A DNA stretch of 64,000 nucleotides from Massilia violaceinigra (GCF_002752675.1 NZ_CP024608.1:5766001-5830000); one strand, 5' to 3'. Positions 19,206 to 28,826 are shown, counted from the stretch's first letter. The notes: a model not told the origin generated them from the sequence alone. Numbers and translations: made by a program.

Positions 19206-20237
19206 ATGCAGCGATGGCGCAACCGCGTCGTCGCGTCCATGGCCGGGCGCCGCGCCATCGATAAGCTTGCGCCGCCCGCTCCGGACAGGCGCGCGCTGCT
19301 GCTGCGCCTGTGCGCCGCGCTGGCCGCGCCGCACGCGCCACTGTACGCGCAGACCATCTTTACGAACGAGACTGCCGCGCCGGGTCCGGTCGCGGTGCTT
19401 TTTCCCGACCTCCCCGACCCCGTGCGCAAAGTGTTCACCGACATCATCGGCGGCATCGAAGAACAGTTGCACCAGCGCGTACAAGCATGGCCGCTCGCTC
19501 CCGCACACGACCCGGCCGACCTGGGCGCGGCGCTCAAACGTCAGGGCGTGCGCGTGGTCATCGCCCTCGGCCGCCAGGGCCTCAAGGCCGCCGAGACCCT
19601 CGACCCCGGGCTCGGTCTGGTGGTCAGCGGCATTTCCTCTTTGCCCGAGCGCGACAGGCACACCGGCATCTGCCTCAGTCCCGACCCGGCCCTGCTGTTT
19701 GCCCGCCTGCGCAGCCTGGCGCCAGGCGTGCGCCGCGTCATCGTCGTCTACAACCCGCAGCACAACGAGTGGCTGCTGCGGCTGGCGCGCGACGCGGCCC
19801 GCCTGCACGGCGTCGAACTGGCGCCGCTCGAAGCGCCCGACCTGGCCGGCGCCGCGCGCCTCTACCAGCGCGCCTTCGCCACCGCCGACAACCGGCGCGA
19901 TGCCTTCTGGCTGCCCACCGACGCCACCACGGTCGACGAAACCACCATCCTGCCGCTGGTGCTGCGCGAAGCGTGGAACCGCGGCTTGCCGGTCTTTTCC
20001 AGCAGCTTCCTGCATGTGAGGAAAGGCGCCCTGTTCGCGCTCTACCCGAACAACATCGAACTTGGACGCAACCTTGGCAATCTTGCCACGGCCGTGATGG
20101 CGGGCGAGCCGCCGCGCGGCCTCTTGCCTCTGCGCGACGTGTACGCCGCCCTGAACCTGCGCACCGCCAGCCATCTGGGCATCGCGGCCGGCCCGACTGT
20201 GCAGCGCGGCTTTCAGTTCCTGTATCCGGAGCTCTGA
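19206..20237 (+). CDS. Periplasmic ABC-type substrate-binding protein (PF04392-like), paralog 1
   Basis: The 343-residue product has a long arginine-rich N-region and then a hydrophobic stretch ending in PLYAQ (about residues 30-49), so it is probably exported. The rest resembles the ABC_sub_bind family of two-lobed binding proteins: VAVLFPDL, VVIALGRQGLKAAETL, ICLSPDPALLFARLRSL, VIVVYNPQHNEWLL and LPVFSSSFLHVRKGALFALYP. It is closely related to the next gene, clearly a duplication. There is no ABC permease or ATPase nearby. Instead the pair leads into a hybrid histidine kinase, so I infer that it delivers a ligand signal to that sensor. The start could also be the ATG at 19239. Confidence 0.8.
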   Translation: MQRWRNRVVASMAGRRAIDKLAPPAPDRRALLLRLCAALAAPHAPLYAQTIFTNETAAPGPVAVLFPDLPDPVRKVFTDIIGGIEEQLHQRVQAWPLAPAHDPADLGAALKRQGVRVVIALGRQGLKAAETLDPGLGLVVSGISSLPERDRHTGICLSPDPALLFARLRSLAPGVRRVIVVYNPQHNEWLLRLARDAARLHGVELAPLEAPDLAGAARLYQRAFATADNRRDAFWLPTDATTVDETTILPLVLREAWNRGLPVFSSSFLHVRKGALFALYPNNIELGRNLGNLATAVMAGEPPRGLLPLRDVYAALNLRTASHLGIAAGPTVQRGFQFLYPEL

Positions 20238-20368
20238 GAGTGGTTTTTTGTTAGTTTTTCAAAATTCTTTCTTTCGGGCTACTTCAGTGACGTATACTGC
20301 AGCCTGGTGTGTGCCCACATGCGTGGCTGCTTACAAATTAACCGGACCACGCGTCCCCGCTGTACGCA

Positions 20369-21490
20369 ATGACTACACTTCTTTTCAACGCTCGCCGACG
20401 GCCGCGCGCGCCGCGTGGCGCACCCGCGCTGCTGTTGCTGCTGCTGGCCGGACCGGCGCCGCGTGCCATCGCTAACGCCATCGCCGACGATCTGGCACCG
20501 GCCACGGCCCAGGCGCCTGGACTGCTGGAACGCTACGACAGCGGCGGGCAATACGGCATGCTGCCGATCACCGTCTCCCAGCTCGAAGACCAGTTGCGCA
20601 GCCCCGATCTGCAAGCGTCGGTCGGCAAGGGCGCCATCGCGGTGCTCTATCCGAACGTGTCGGAACCGTTTCGCGGTGCCTTCATCGGCATGATCCAGGG
20701 GATCGAAGAGCGCACCCGCGTGCGCGTGCGCAGCTATGCGGTCGATACGCGCTTCGACGCGGCCGACCTCAATGCGCAGCTCAAGCGCAACGGCACCCGT
20801 GTCGTCATCGCGCTCGGACGCCAGGGCCTGAACGTGGCCGCGGCGCTCGACAGCGATATCGAGGTGCTGGTGGGCGGCGCCCTGCTGCTGTCGGACGCCG
20901 AAATCGCCAACCTGAACGGCATCAGCCTCACCCCCGATCCGGCGCTACTGTTTGCGCGCCTGCGCGCGCTGCTGCCCGAGACCCGGCGCGTGATCGTGGT
21001 GTACGACCCCAAAAAAACCGAATGGCTGCTGCGCATCGCGCGCGAGGCGGCGCGCGGGCAGGGCCTGGAACTGGTGTCGCATGAAGCGCGCGACCTGGGC
21101 CAGGCCGCCCAGCTTTACGCCACCCTGTTCGGCAGCGCCGACAGCCGCCGCGACGCCGTCTGGCTCCCGCACGACACCACCACGGTCGAAGAAGGCACCC
21201 TGCTCCCGCTGATCCTCAAGCAAGCGTGGAACAGCGGCGTGCCTATCTTTTCCAGCAATGTGCTGCACGTGAAAAAAGGCGCGCTGTTCGCCATGAGTCC
21301 CAACAACGTGGAACTGGGCCGCTCGCTGGCCAGTTCCGCCGAAGGCGCCATCGCCGGGGAACGCAAGAAAGGCGTGCAGCCGCTGCGCGAACTGCACACC
21401 GCCATCAACCTGCGTACCGCCAGCCATATGGGCCTGAACATAGGCTACCAGCAGCAGCGTACCTTCGACCTTATTTATCCGGAGCCCTGA
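20369..21490 (+). CDS. Periplasmic ABC-type substrate-binding protein (PF04392-like), paralog 2
   Basis: The 373-residue paralog of the preceding gene starts at ATG 20369. A signal peptide (about residues 17-37, poly-Leu core) is present. The body shares VVIALGRQGLNVAAAL, LTPDPALLFARLRAL, VIVVYDPKKTEWLLRIARE and IFSSNVLHVKKGALFAMSPNN with paralog 1. It has an extra segment of about 40 residues after the signal peptide. It lies 131 bp after paralog 1; a TATACT sequence at 20295-20300 could be a -10 box for a separate promoter. The stop is 4 bp before the start of the kinase gene, so the two are surely co-transcribed. Confidence 0.82.
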   Translation: MTTLLFNARRRPRAPRGAPALLLLLLAGPAPRAIANAIADDLAPATAQAPGLLERYDSGGQYGMLPITVSQLEDQLRSPDLQASVGKGAIAVLYPNVSEPFRGAFIGMIQGIEERTRVRVRSYAVDTRFDAADLNAQLKRNGTRVVIALGRQGLNVAAALDSDIEVLVGGALLLSDAEIANLNGISLTPDPALLFARLRALLPETRRVIVVYDPKKTEWLLRIAREAARGQGLELVSHEARDLGQAAQLYATLFGSADSRRDAVWLPHDTTTVEEGTLLPLILKQAWNSGVPIFSSNVLHVKKGALFAMSPNNVELGRSLASSAEGAIAGERKKGVQPLRELHTAINLRTASHMGLNIGYQQQRTFDLIYPEP

Positions 21491-21494
21491 GTAG

Positions 21495-24400
21495 ATGTTC
21501 CATGACTTCCTTCGCCGCACGGGGTTTCGCCGCCAACTGACAGTCATCGTCTCCGCCGCCATTCTTGGCCTGGCGCTGTTTTCCTCGCTGATGAATTCCT
21601 GGGAAGCGCGTACCCGCATGCGCGACTACTTCCTCGAACAGGGCGAGCGCATCGCCGAGAACCTGGCGCGCCAGAGTACCCTGGCACTGCTGTATCACTC
21701 GCCCGAAAACGCCCAGGACGTCGTCGCCACCACCCTCACCTTCCCCGATGTGCTCAGCGTGCAGATCAGCGACACGCGGCGCCAGGTGCTGCTCTCGAAA
21801 AGCCAGAGCGGCGCCGCGCCGGCCGGGCCGCTGGCGCCCGTGTCGCCCATACCCCAGGCGCGGCTGGCCGATGAAACCTCGCACGCCTGGCACTTCACCG
21901 CGCCGGTGTTCGGCGGCCAGGGACTGGCCTCGCCGTTCGACCTGCAAGAGCCGCCCAAACAGCTGCTCGGCCACGTCCATGTGGCCATCGCCAAGGATAC
22001 GCTGACCCGCCTCACGCTGTCGCTACTGGTGGGTAACATGGTCGTCACGCTGTCGTTTGCCGCCATCCTGCTGGCCATCGTGCGCCTGCTCACGCGCCAT
22101 ATGATCAACCCGCTCCATGCGCTCTCGCGCCTGATGCAGCGTGCCGAAGCGGGCGAATCGGGCATGCGCGCCGCCCCGGCCGGCCCACGCGACCTGATCG
22201 ACATGGCGCTCGCCTTCAACAAGATGATGAACGTGCTCGAACAGCGCGAAGCGGAACTGAAGGACTCGCGCGATGCCGCCGTCAGCATGGCGCTGGTCAA
22301 GGCGCAGTTTGCCGCCACCGTCAGCCATGAAGTGCGCACCCCGCTCAATGGCGTGGTCGGCATGCTCGACATGCTCAAGGAAATGAACCTGAACAAGCGC
22401 CAGGCCGAATGCGTGGACGTGGCCTGGAATTCCTCGCGCACCCTGATCGAACTGATTAACAATATCCTCGACTTCTCCAAAATGGAAGCGGGCAAGCTCT
22501 CGCTCGAAGAAGTCGATTTCGACCTGCGCAAGCTGCTCGAGGAAGTCATCGAACTGGTCGCCAAACAGGCGCAGGTGCGCGATGTCGAACTGGGCTACCT
22601 GCTCGGCGCGGGCGTGCCGCAATGCGTCAACGGCGACTCGCTGCGCCTGCGCCAGGTGCTCATCAACCTGCTCGGCAACGCCGTCAAATTCACCGAGCAT
22701 GGCGAAGTGGCGGTCAGTATCGCGCTGGCCGATGGGCCCGGGTACGGACTGCGCTTCGAGGTGCGCGACACCGGTATCGGCATGAGCGCCGACCAGCAGC
22801 AGCACCTGTTCCAGTCCTTCGCCCAGGCCGACCCGTCGACCACCCGCAAATACGGCGGCACCGGCCTTGGCCTGGCCATCTGCAAGCAGCTGGTCGAACT
22901 GATGGGAGGCGCCATCACGGTCGACAGCGCGCTCGGCGAAGGTACCGCCTTTACCTTCAACATCGTCTGCAAGGCCGCGCTGCAGGAGCCGCCGGAACCG
23001 GCCCACACGGAGTTGGCCGGCCTGCGCACGATCGTGGTCGACGACAGCCAGATCGTGCGCAGCTTCGTGGCCCAGACCATGCAGCGCCACGGCATCGACT
23101 GCCACGTCACGCGCTGGGGCGGCGAAGCGCTGCTGCAGCTGAAGGTCGGCGCCATGGAGGCGCGTCCGTACGCGATCGTCATGATGGACATCGGCGCCCT
23201 GGACGATGACGGCAACGACCTGGCGGGACGAATCGCCGCCGACTCGCCCGGCACGCTGGTGCTGATCCTCGACCGCTTCGGCACGCCCTCGGGCGGCACC
23301 CTGGTCGACGGCCATCCCTCGCTCGGCAAGCCGCTGCGCGAAGACCGCCTGCTGCAGGCGCTCAAGGACTTGCTGGCCGGCGCCAGGGCGCCCGCGCTGG
23401 CCATGGCCAGCCAGCTGGCGGCGCCGCCGCGCACCTCGTTCCGCATCCTGGTGGCCGAAGACAACCGCACCAACCAGATGGTCGCCGCCGGCATGCTCGC
23501 CATGAACGGCTGCGCCTGCGAATTTGCCGCCAACGGGCGCGAAGCGCTGGAAGCGGCCCGCAATGGCAGCTTCGACCTGATCCTGATGGATTGCAGCATG
23601 CCGGAGATGGATGGCTACGAAGCGACCGCGCATATTCGCGCCTTCGAACAAGGCAGCGGCCGGCGCACGCCGCTGGTCGCCATGACCGCCAACACCCAGC
23701 GCGGCGACGCCGAAAAGTGTCTCGCCGCCGGCATGGACGATTACCTCGCCAAGCCGATCACCCTGTTCGAGCTGCGCCAGAAGCTCGATCGCTGGCTGCC
23801 GCGCGGCGATGCGTCGCCCGGTGAAGAACCGCGCAGCGCGCCCGCGCCGGGCGAACACGCCGGCGACAGCGAGAGCCCGATCGACCAGGCCATCTTCGTC
23901 AAACTGCGCGAGATCATGGGAGCATCGCTGGCCCAGGCCATCAGCCCCTTCCTCGAAGACACGCCGCAATACCTGCTCGACCTGGAGGCGGCGGCGCACC
24001 GCGGCGACTGCGACACCGCGCGCGCCAAGGCGCATGCGATCAAAGGGTCCTCCGGCAATCTGGGCGCCACCCACCTGGCGCAACTGGCCAAGGAAGCCGA
24101 AGACCATGGCATCGCCGGCCGCCCCGAACTGATCGTGCCGCTGCTGCCACGCCTGCGCGTGGCCTACAACGCGGTGGCCAGCGCGCTCGCGCTCGAAGTG
24201 ACCGGCGACGACAGCGCCGGCCAGGGTAGCGGCGACGACGTGCCGCAAGTGCTCATCGTCGACGACGACCGCAGCACCCGCAGCACCTTGCGCTACACCT
24301 TGCAGCGCGACGGCTTCAAGGTCGAAGAAGCGGCCGACGGCGCCCAGGCCCTGACGATGCTCAAGCGCTTCCAGCCCGACGTGGTGCTGATGGACGCGGT

Positions 24401-25931
24401 CATGCCCGTGATGGACGGCTTCACCGCCTGCGCGCGCATGCAGGAACTGCCCGGCGGCAGCAGCATTCCGGTGCTGATGATCACCGCGCTGGAAGACAAT
24501 TCCTCGGTCGAGCGGGCCTTCGCGGCCGGCGCCAGCGACTATATTCCGAAGCCGATTCACTACGCGGTGCTGTCGCAGCGCGTGCGCCGCATCATCGAAG
24601 CGAACCGCGCCGAGAAGCGCATCCGCCACCTGGCGTTCAACGACTTGCTGACCGGGCTGCCGAACCGCACCCTGTTCTTCGACCTGCTCGGCCAAGCGGT
24701 CGACCAGGCGCGCGTGAACAAGACCTCGCTGGCGGTGCTGTTCCTGGACCTGGACCGCTTCAAGTACGTCAACGACAACCTCGGGCACGACATCGGCGAC
24801 CGCCTGCTGGTGGCGGTGGCGCAGCGCGTGCGGCGCGCGGTGCGCAGCATTGACATGGTGGCGCGGTTAGGCGGCGACGAATTCACGATCGTCCTGGGCG
24901 ACGTTGACGGACCGGCGCCGGCGGCCGCTGCGGCGCAGACCATCTGCCGCGTGCTGGCAGCGCCGTTCCAGATCGACGGCCACGATATTTTTGTCACCAG
25001 CAGCGTCGGCATCGCCATGTATCCGTTCGACGGACTCGATGTCCCGACCCTGGTCAAGCGTGCCGACAGCGCCATGTACCGCGCCAAGAAGACCAATACC
25101 GGCTTCCAGTTCTACGAAGCGTCGATGGAACAGGCCATTTCGGAGCATGTGCGCCTGGAGAGCGACTTGCGGCGCGCGCTGGAGCGCAACGAGCTTGAAG
25201 TGTTTTACCAGCCGCAGGCCCGCTTCGACAACCAGCGCATCGTCGGCATGGAAGCGCTGGTGCGCTGGAAGCACCCGACCCGCGGCATGGTGCCGCCGGT
25301 CGAATTCATCCCGCTGGCGGAAGAAACTGGGTTGATCAATCCGCTGGGCGAGTTCGTGCTGCGCACGGCGTGCGCGCAGCTCAAGGCCTGGATCGACCAG
25401 GGCTTGCCGCCGATGCGGGTGGCGGTCAACCTGTCGGTGCGCCAGCTGCTGCAAAAGAATTTCGCCGACACGGTGGAAGCGGTGCTGCTTGCCTCGGGCT
25501 TAGCGCCGGACCTGCTGGAGCTGGAGATCACCGAGAGCACCCTGATGGAACACGCGCAGGATACGCTCAAGGCCCTGCACCGCCTTCGCGCTCTGGGAGT
25601 GCGGCTGTCGATCGACGATTTCGGCACGGGTTATTCATCGCTGTCGTATCTGAAGCGCTTCCCGGTCGACATCATCAAGATCGACCGTTCGTTCGTGGCC
25701 GACGTGCCGCACGACGCCGACGACGCGGCTATCATCGCGGGCATCATCGCGCTGGCGCACAGCCTGAGGCTGGAAGTGGTGGCCGAAGGGGTGGAGACGG
25801 AAGCGCAGCTCGACTACCTGCGCGCGCAGCGTTGCGATCTGCTGCAAGGGTGGTACCTGGCGCCGGCGATGCCGGCGGAGCAGTTTGCGGAGTTGATCAT
25901 CAAGCGCGAAGCGATGGCGCTGCGGGCTTGA
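21495..25931 (+). CDS. Hybrid sensor histidine kinase with three receivers, HPt, GGDEF and EAL
   Basis: The 1478-residue inner-membrane sensor has TM1 about 15-34, a periplasmic domain to about 172, TM2 about 175-196, then HAMP. HisKA has phospho-acceptor SHEVRTPLNG (His near 278). HATPase has DTGIGM and GGTGLGLAI. REC1 is divergent (VVDDSQIVRS, about 513); REC2 is canonical (VAEDN, LMDCSMPEMDG, about 651-770). HPt has HAIKGSSGNLG (His near 848). REC3 (VDDD, LMDAVMPVMDG, about 918) is followed by GGDEF (LGGDEF near 1125, with I-site RSID five residues before) and EAL (MEALVRW near 1251, DDFGTGYSS, KIDRSF, EGVET). All key c-di-GMP residues look intact, so it could both make and break c-di-GMP under a phosphorelay. 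It is fed by two binding proteins upstream. Confidence 0.95.
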   Translation: MFHDFLRRTGFRRQLTVIVSAAILGLALFSSLMNSWEARTRMRDYFLEQGERIAENLARQSTLALLYHSPENAQDVVATTLTFPDVLSVQISDTRRQVLLSKSQSGAAPAGPLAPVSPIPQARLADETSHAWHFTAPVFGGQGLASPFDLQEPPKQLLGHVHVAIAKDTLTRLTLSLLVGNMVVTLSFAAILLAIVRLLTRHMINPLHALSRLMQRAEAGESGMRAAPAGPRDLIDMALAFNKMMNVLEQREAELKDSRDAAVSMALVKAQFAATVSHEVRTPLNGVVGMLDMLKEMNLNKRQAECVDVAWNSSRTLIELINNILDFSKMEAGKLSLEEVDFDLRKLLEEVIELVAKQAQVRDVELGYLLGAGVPQCVNGDSLRLRQVLINLLGNAVKFTEHGEVAVSIALADGPGYGLRFEVRDTGIGMSADQQQHLFQSFAQADPSTTRKYGGTGLGLAICKQLVELMGGAITVDSALGEGTAFTFNIVCKAALQEPPEPAHTELAGLRTIVVDDSQIVRSFVAQTMQRHGIDCHVTRWGGEALLQLKVGAMEARPYAIVMMDIGALDDDGNDLAGRIAADSPGTLVLILDRFGTPSGGTLVDGHPSLGKPLREDRLLQALKDLLAGARAPALAMASQLAAPPRTSFRILVAEDNRTNQMVAAGMLAMNGCACEFAANGREALEAARNGSFDLILMDCSMPEMDGYEATAHIRAFEQGSGRRTPLVAMTANTQRGDAEKCLAAGMDDYLAKPITLFELRQKLDRWLPRGDASPGEEPRSAPAPGEHAGDSESPIDQAIFVKLREIMGASLAQAISPFLEDTPQYLLDLEAAAHRGDCDTARAKAHAIKGSSGNLGATHLAQLAKEAEDHGIAGRPELIVPLLPRLRVAYNAVASALALEVTGDDSAGQGSGDDVPQVLIVDDDRSTRSTLRYTLQRDGFKVEEAADGAQALTMLKRFQPDVVLMDAVMPVMDGFTACARMQELPGGSSIPVLMITALEDNSSVERAFAAGASDYIPKPIHYAVLSQRVRRIIEANRAEKRIRHLAFNDLLTGLPNRTLFFDLLGQAVDQARVNKTSLAVLFLDLDRFKYVNDNLGHDIGDRLLVAVAQRVRRAVRSIDMVARLGGDEFTIVLGDVDGPAPAAAAAQTICRVLAAPFQIDGHDIFVTSSVGIAMYPFDGLDVPTLVKRADSAMYRAKKTNTGFQFYEASMEQAISEHVRLESDLRRALERNELEVFYQPQARFDNQRIVGMEALVRWKHPTRGMVPPVEFIPLAEETGLINPLGEFVLRTACAQLKAWIDQGLPPMRVAVNLSVRQLLQKNFADTVEAVLLASGLAPDLLELEITESTLMEHAQDTLKALHRLRALGVRLSIDDFGTGYSSLSYLKRFPVDIIKIDRSFVADVPHDADDAAIIAGIIALAHSLRLEVVAEGVETEAQLDYLRAQRCDLLQGWYLAPAMPAEQFAELIIKREAMALRA

Positions 25932-25981
25932 CTCACGTCGTTCCCGCCGCCCACCGTCGTTGCCGCCGCCCCCTCCGACGT

Positions 25982-26059
25982 TCCCGCGCAGGCGGGAACC
26001 CAAGTTCGTAGCGTAGTCCCTAGCGGCTCAAAAAAACTTGGGTTCCCGCCTGCGCGGGA
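25982..26059. repeat. Perfect 25-bp inverted repeat (REP-like, also possible bidirectional terminator)
   Basis: Arms 25982-26006 and 26035-26059 are perfect reverse complements, built on TCCCGCGCAGGCGGGAACC and separated by 28 bp. The element sits between the convergent kinase and aceB genes. A diverged copy of the same design occurs at 43497-43576, so this belongs to a dispersed family. CCGTCGTT-type degenerate units precede it at about 25942-25980. Confidence 0.85.
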
Positions 26060-26069
26060 CTGACGGCTC

Positions 26070-27659
26070 TTAGATCTCTTCGTACAGCGGCAACGTCAAA
26101 AACTCCGCAAACGATTCCGACGTCGACATCTCTTCAAAAATCACCGCCGCGCGCACATAGGTCGGGTTGTCGCCATTCGGCGCGACTTCCTTCACCTTGG
26201 CCAGCTCCTCCGGAATCATCGCGCGCACCATGTCGGCGGTGACCTTGCGGCCATCATCGAGCACACCCTTGGTCGAACGAATCCACTGCCACACCTGCGA
26301 GCGGCTGATCTCCGCCGTCGCCGCGTCTTCCATCAGGTTATGAATCGGCACGCAGCCATTCCCGGCCAGCCAGCTGCCCAGGTAATGAATACCCACGTTG
26401 ATGTTATAGCGCAGGCCCGCTTCCGTGATCGGCGCTTCCGGCTTGAAGTCCAGCAGTTCGGCCGCCGTCACCTCGATATCGGGACGCTGCTTGTCGATCT
26501 GGTTTGGTTTGTCGCCCAGGACCTTCTTGAATTCGCCCATCGCCAGTTCCACCAGGCCCGGATGCGCAACCCAGCCGCCGTCGTAGCCGTCGGTCGCGTC
26601 GCGCGCCTTGTCGTTGCGCACGCCGCCCATGGCGATCTCGTTCTTCTCCGGATCGTTCTTGATCGGGATCAGCGCCGCCATGCCGCCGATCGCCGGTGCG
26701 CCGCGCTTGTGGCAGGTTTTCAGCAGCAGCAAGGCATACGCGCGCATGAACGGCGACGTCATCGTCACTTTCGGACGGTCGGCCAGGCAGAAGTCCTTAT
26801 CGAGCTTGAATTTTTTGATGCACGAGAAGATGTAATCCCAGCGGCCCGCATTCAGACCGGCGCTGTGTTCGCGCAGCTCGTACAGGATTTCGTCCATCTC
26901 GAAGGCTGCCAGGATTGTTTCGATCAGCACGGTCGCCTTGATGGTACCCTGCGGCAGGCCGAGTTCCTGCTGCGTCATGACGAAAATATCGTTCCACAGG
27001 CGCGCTTCGAGGTGCGATTCCATCTTCGGCAGGTAGAAATATGGACCGGCGCCGCGCGCCAGCTGCTCTTTGGCGTTGTGGATCATGAACAGCGCGAAGT
27101 CGAAAATGCCCCCGGAGACGCGCTTGCCGTCGACCAGCACGTGCTTTTCATCGAGGTGCCAGCCGCGCGGACGCACGACCAGGGTCGCGATCTTGTCATT
27201 GAGCTTGTACACCTTGCCGTTCTGTTCGAGCGAAATCGTGCGGCGCACGGCGTCGCGCATATTGATCTGGCCCGTGATCTGGTTGTCCCAGTTCGGCGTG
27301 TTCGAGTCTTCGAAGTCGGTCATGTAGCTGTCGGCGCCCGAATTGAAGGCGTTGATGACCATCTTGCGCTCGACCGGACCGGTGATTTCGACGCGGCGGC
27401 ATTCGAGTGCCGGCGGAATCGGTGCGATTTTCCAGTCGCCGGCGCGAATCTGCGCGGTTTCAGGCAAAAAGTCGGGACGCTCGCCGGCGTCGAGTCGCTT
27501 GGCGCGCGCCACGCGCGCAGCGAGCAGTTCCTGGCGGCGTGGCTCGAACGCGCGCGTCAGGCGCGCCACCAGGGCCAGCGCCTCGGAAGTCAAAATCTGC
27601 TCGTAGCCAGGCTTGATCTCGGCGGTGATTTCCATGCCGGCGGGGATGTTGATAGTCAT
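26070..27659 (-). CDS. aceB: Malate synthase A
   Basis: The 529-residue enzyme condenses glyoxylate and acetyl-CoA to malate, the second step of the glyoxylate shunt. Family landmarks are DFEDSNTPNW (about 113-122), VRPRGWHLDEKH (about 160), the SAGLNAGRWDYIFS block (about 260) and VAHPGL (about 385). The length is as usual for the A isoform (about 530). ATG 27659 was chosen because AGGAG lies 9 bp upstream and MTINIPAGM is a natural start; the frame is open to 27737. It is divergent to a LysR-type gene, which may control it. Isocitrate lyase is not in the window. Confidence 0.96.
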   Translation of the reverse strand: MTINIPAGMEITAEIKPGYEQILTSEALALVARLTRAFEPRRQELLAARVARAKRLDAGERPDFLPETAQIRAGDWKIAPIPPALECRRVEITGPVERKMVINAFNSGADSYMTDFEDSNTPNWDNQITGQINMRDAVRRTISLEQNGKVYKLNDKIATLVVRPRGWHLDEKHVLVDGKRVSGGIFDFALFMIHNAKEQLARGAGPYFYLPKMESHLEARLWNDIFVMTQQELGLPQGTIKATVLIETILAAFEMDEILYELREHSAGLNAGRWDYIFSCIKKFKLDKDFCLADRPKVTMTSPFMRAYALLLLKTCHKRGAPAIGGMAALIPIKNDPEKNEIAMGGVRNDKARDATDGYDGGWVAHPGLVELAMGEFKKVLGDKPNQIDKQRPDIEVTAAELLDFKPEAPITEAGLRYNINVGIHYLGSWLAGNGCVPIHNLMEDAATAEISRSQVWQWIRSTKGVLDDGRKVTADMVRAMIPEELAKVKEVAPNGDNPTYVRAAVIFEEMSTSESFAEFLTLPLYEEI

Positions 27660-27822
27660 GCGTGCTCCTGTAGAAGTAAAGAATGCAAAAAATCGTCTTC
27701 GGCCAGTATAGGCGACCGTTGGCGTTTCATCTGCCATCCAGTATATTCACTAACTGGTAGCTAAACGAGACAAAAAATACATTCATCTGTGCGTTTTTGT
27801 CACAGATAAAAGGGAGTAGCAC

Positions 27823-28725
27823 GTGGGGCAGTTCCGCCAGATTTCCACTTTCGTCGAGGTTGTCGCGCGCGGCAGCCTGTCGGCGGCGGCGCGCGCCGAG
27901 GGCATCGCACCGGCCATGATCGGGCGCCGCCTCGACGCGCTCGAAGCGCGCCTGGGCGTCAAGCTCCTGCAGCGCACCACGCGCAAACTGGCGCTCACCG
28001 ACGAAGGCGCGGCCTTTCTGGAGGACTGCCAGCGCATCCTGGGCGAACTCGAAGTAGCCGAATCGGCCGTCGCCGAACGCAGCGCGCGCGCCAGCGGCCA
28101 CCTGCTGGTGTCGGCGCCGGCCGGCTTCGGGCGCCAGCACGTCGCGCCCCTGCTGCCCTCGTTCCTGGCCGAGCACCAGGATGTCACGGTCAACCTCAAT
28201 CTGAACGACAGGGTAGTCGATGTGGTCGGCGAAGGGGTGGATGTGGCGATCCGCATCGCCAGCCTGTCCGATTCGAGCCTGATCGGCGTCAAGCTGGCCG
28301 ACAACCAGCGCGTGCTGGTGGCCTCCCCCGCCTACCTGAAACGCCACGGCATCCCGGAAACGCTGGCCGACCTGGCGCGCCACAACTGCCTGGCGATCAG
28401 CAGCGAAGGCAGCCAGCGTGGCTGGACCTTCCGCGACAACGGCAAGCTGGTGACCCTGAAAGTGGCGGGGAACATGGTCTGCAACGACGGCGAAGTGCTG
28501 CACGACTGGGCACTGGCCGGCAAAGGCCTGGCGTGGCGCTCGATGTGGGAAGTGGGAACGGAGATCGAAGCGGGCACTTTGTGCACGGTACTGGACCGCT
28601 TTGCGGCGCCCGGCAACGACATTTACGCAGTGTTCGCGCAGCGCCGCCACCTGCCCTTGCGCATCCGCGCCTTCGTGGACTTCCTGCGCCGCACCTACGC
28701 GCAGCCCGATTACTGGCGCGCCTAG
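27823..28725 (+). CDS. LysR-type transcriptional regulator
   Basis: The 300-residue regulator has the N-terminal winged helix-turn-helix (about residues 3-62, FVEVVARGSLSAAARAEG) and the C-terminal periplasmic-binding-fold effector domain (about 90-292). It starts at GTG 27823, with AGGGAG 7-12 bases before. It is transcribed away from aceB with 163 bp between the two starts, the classic LysR arrangement, so aceB is the likely target. The divergent region contains an AT-rich stretch near 27740-27810 suited to both promoters. The effector is unknown. Confidence 0.92.
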   Translation: MGQFRQISTFVEVVARGSLSAAARAEGIAPAMIGRRLDALEARLGVKLLQRTTRKLALTDEGAAFLEDCQRILGELEVAESAVAERSARASGHLLVSAPAGFGRQHVAPLLPSFLAEHQDVTVNLNLNDRVVDVVGEGVDVAIRIASLSDSSLIGVKLADNQRVLVASPAYLKRHGIPETLADLARHNCLAISSEGSQRGWTFRDNGKLVTLKVAGNMVCNDGEVLHDWALAGKGLAWRSMWEVGTEIEAGTLCTVLDRFAAPGNDIYAVFAQRRHLPLRIRAFVDFLRRTYAQPDYWRA

Positions 28726-28781
28726 GCACCCCCAGGAACGCCATCGGCCCGCGCGAGGCGGGCCGACGAAAAGCCAGACAA

Positions 28782-28810
28782 AAAAAATCCCCGGAAACCG
28801 AGGATTTTTT
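28782..28810. terminator. Bidirectional intrinsic terminator between LysR and csp genes
   Basis: The stem AAAAAATCC-CGG / CCG-GGATTTTTT has one mismatch and an AAA loop, giving a T-run on both strands. A second GC hairpin (CGGCCCG/CGGGCCG, 28745-28765) lies just upstream. Confidence 0.8.
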
Positions 28811-28826
28811 GTCGTTGACTCAGCGA

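Noticed and set aside
22023..24788. 921-codon minus-strand frame
   Set aside because: Shadow of the hybrid kinase gene; its sequence is low-complexity and rich in His, Arg, Ala and Gly, with no domain.
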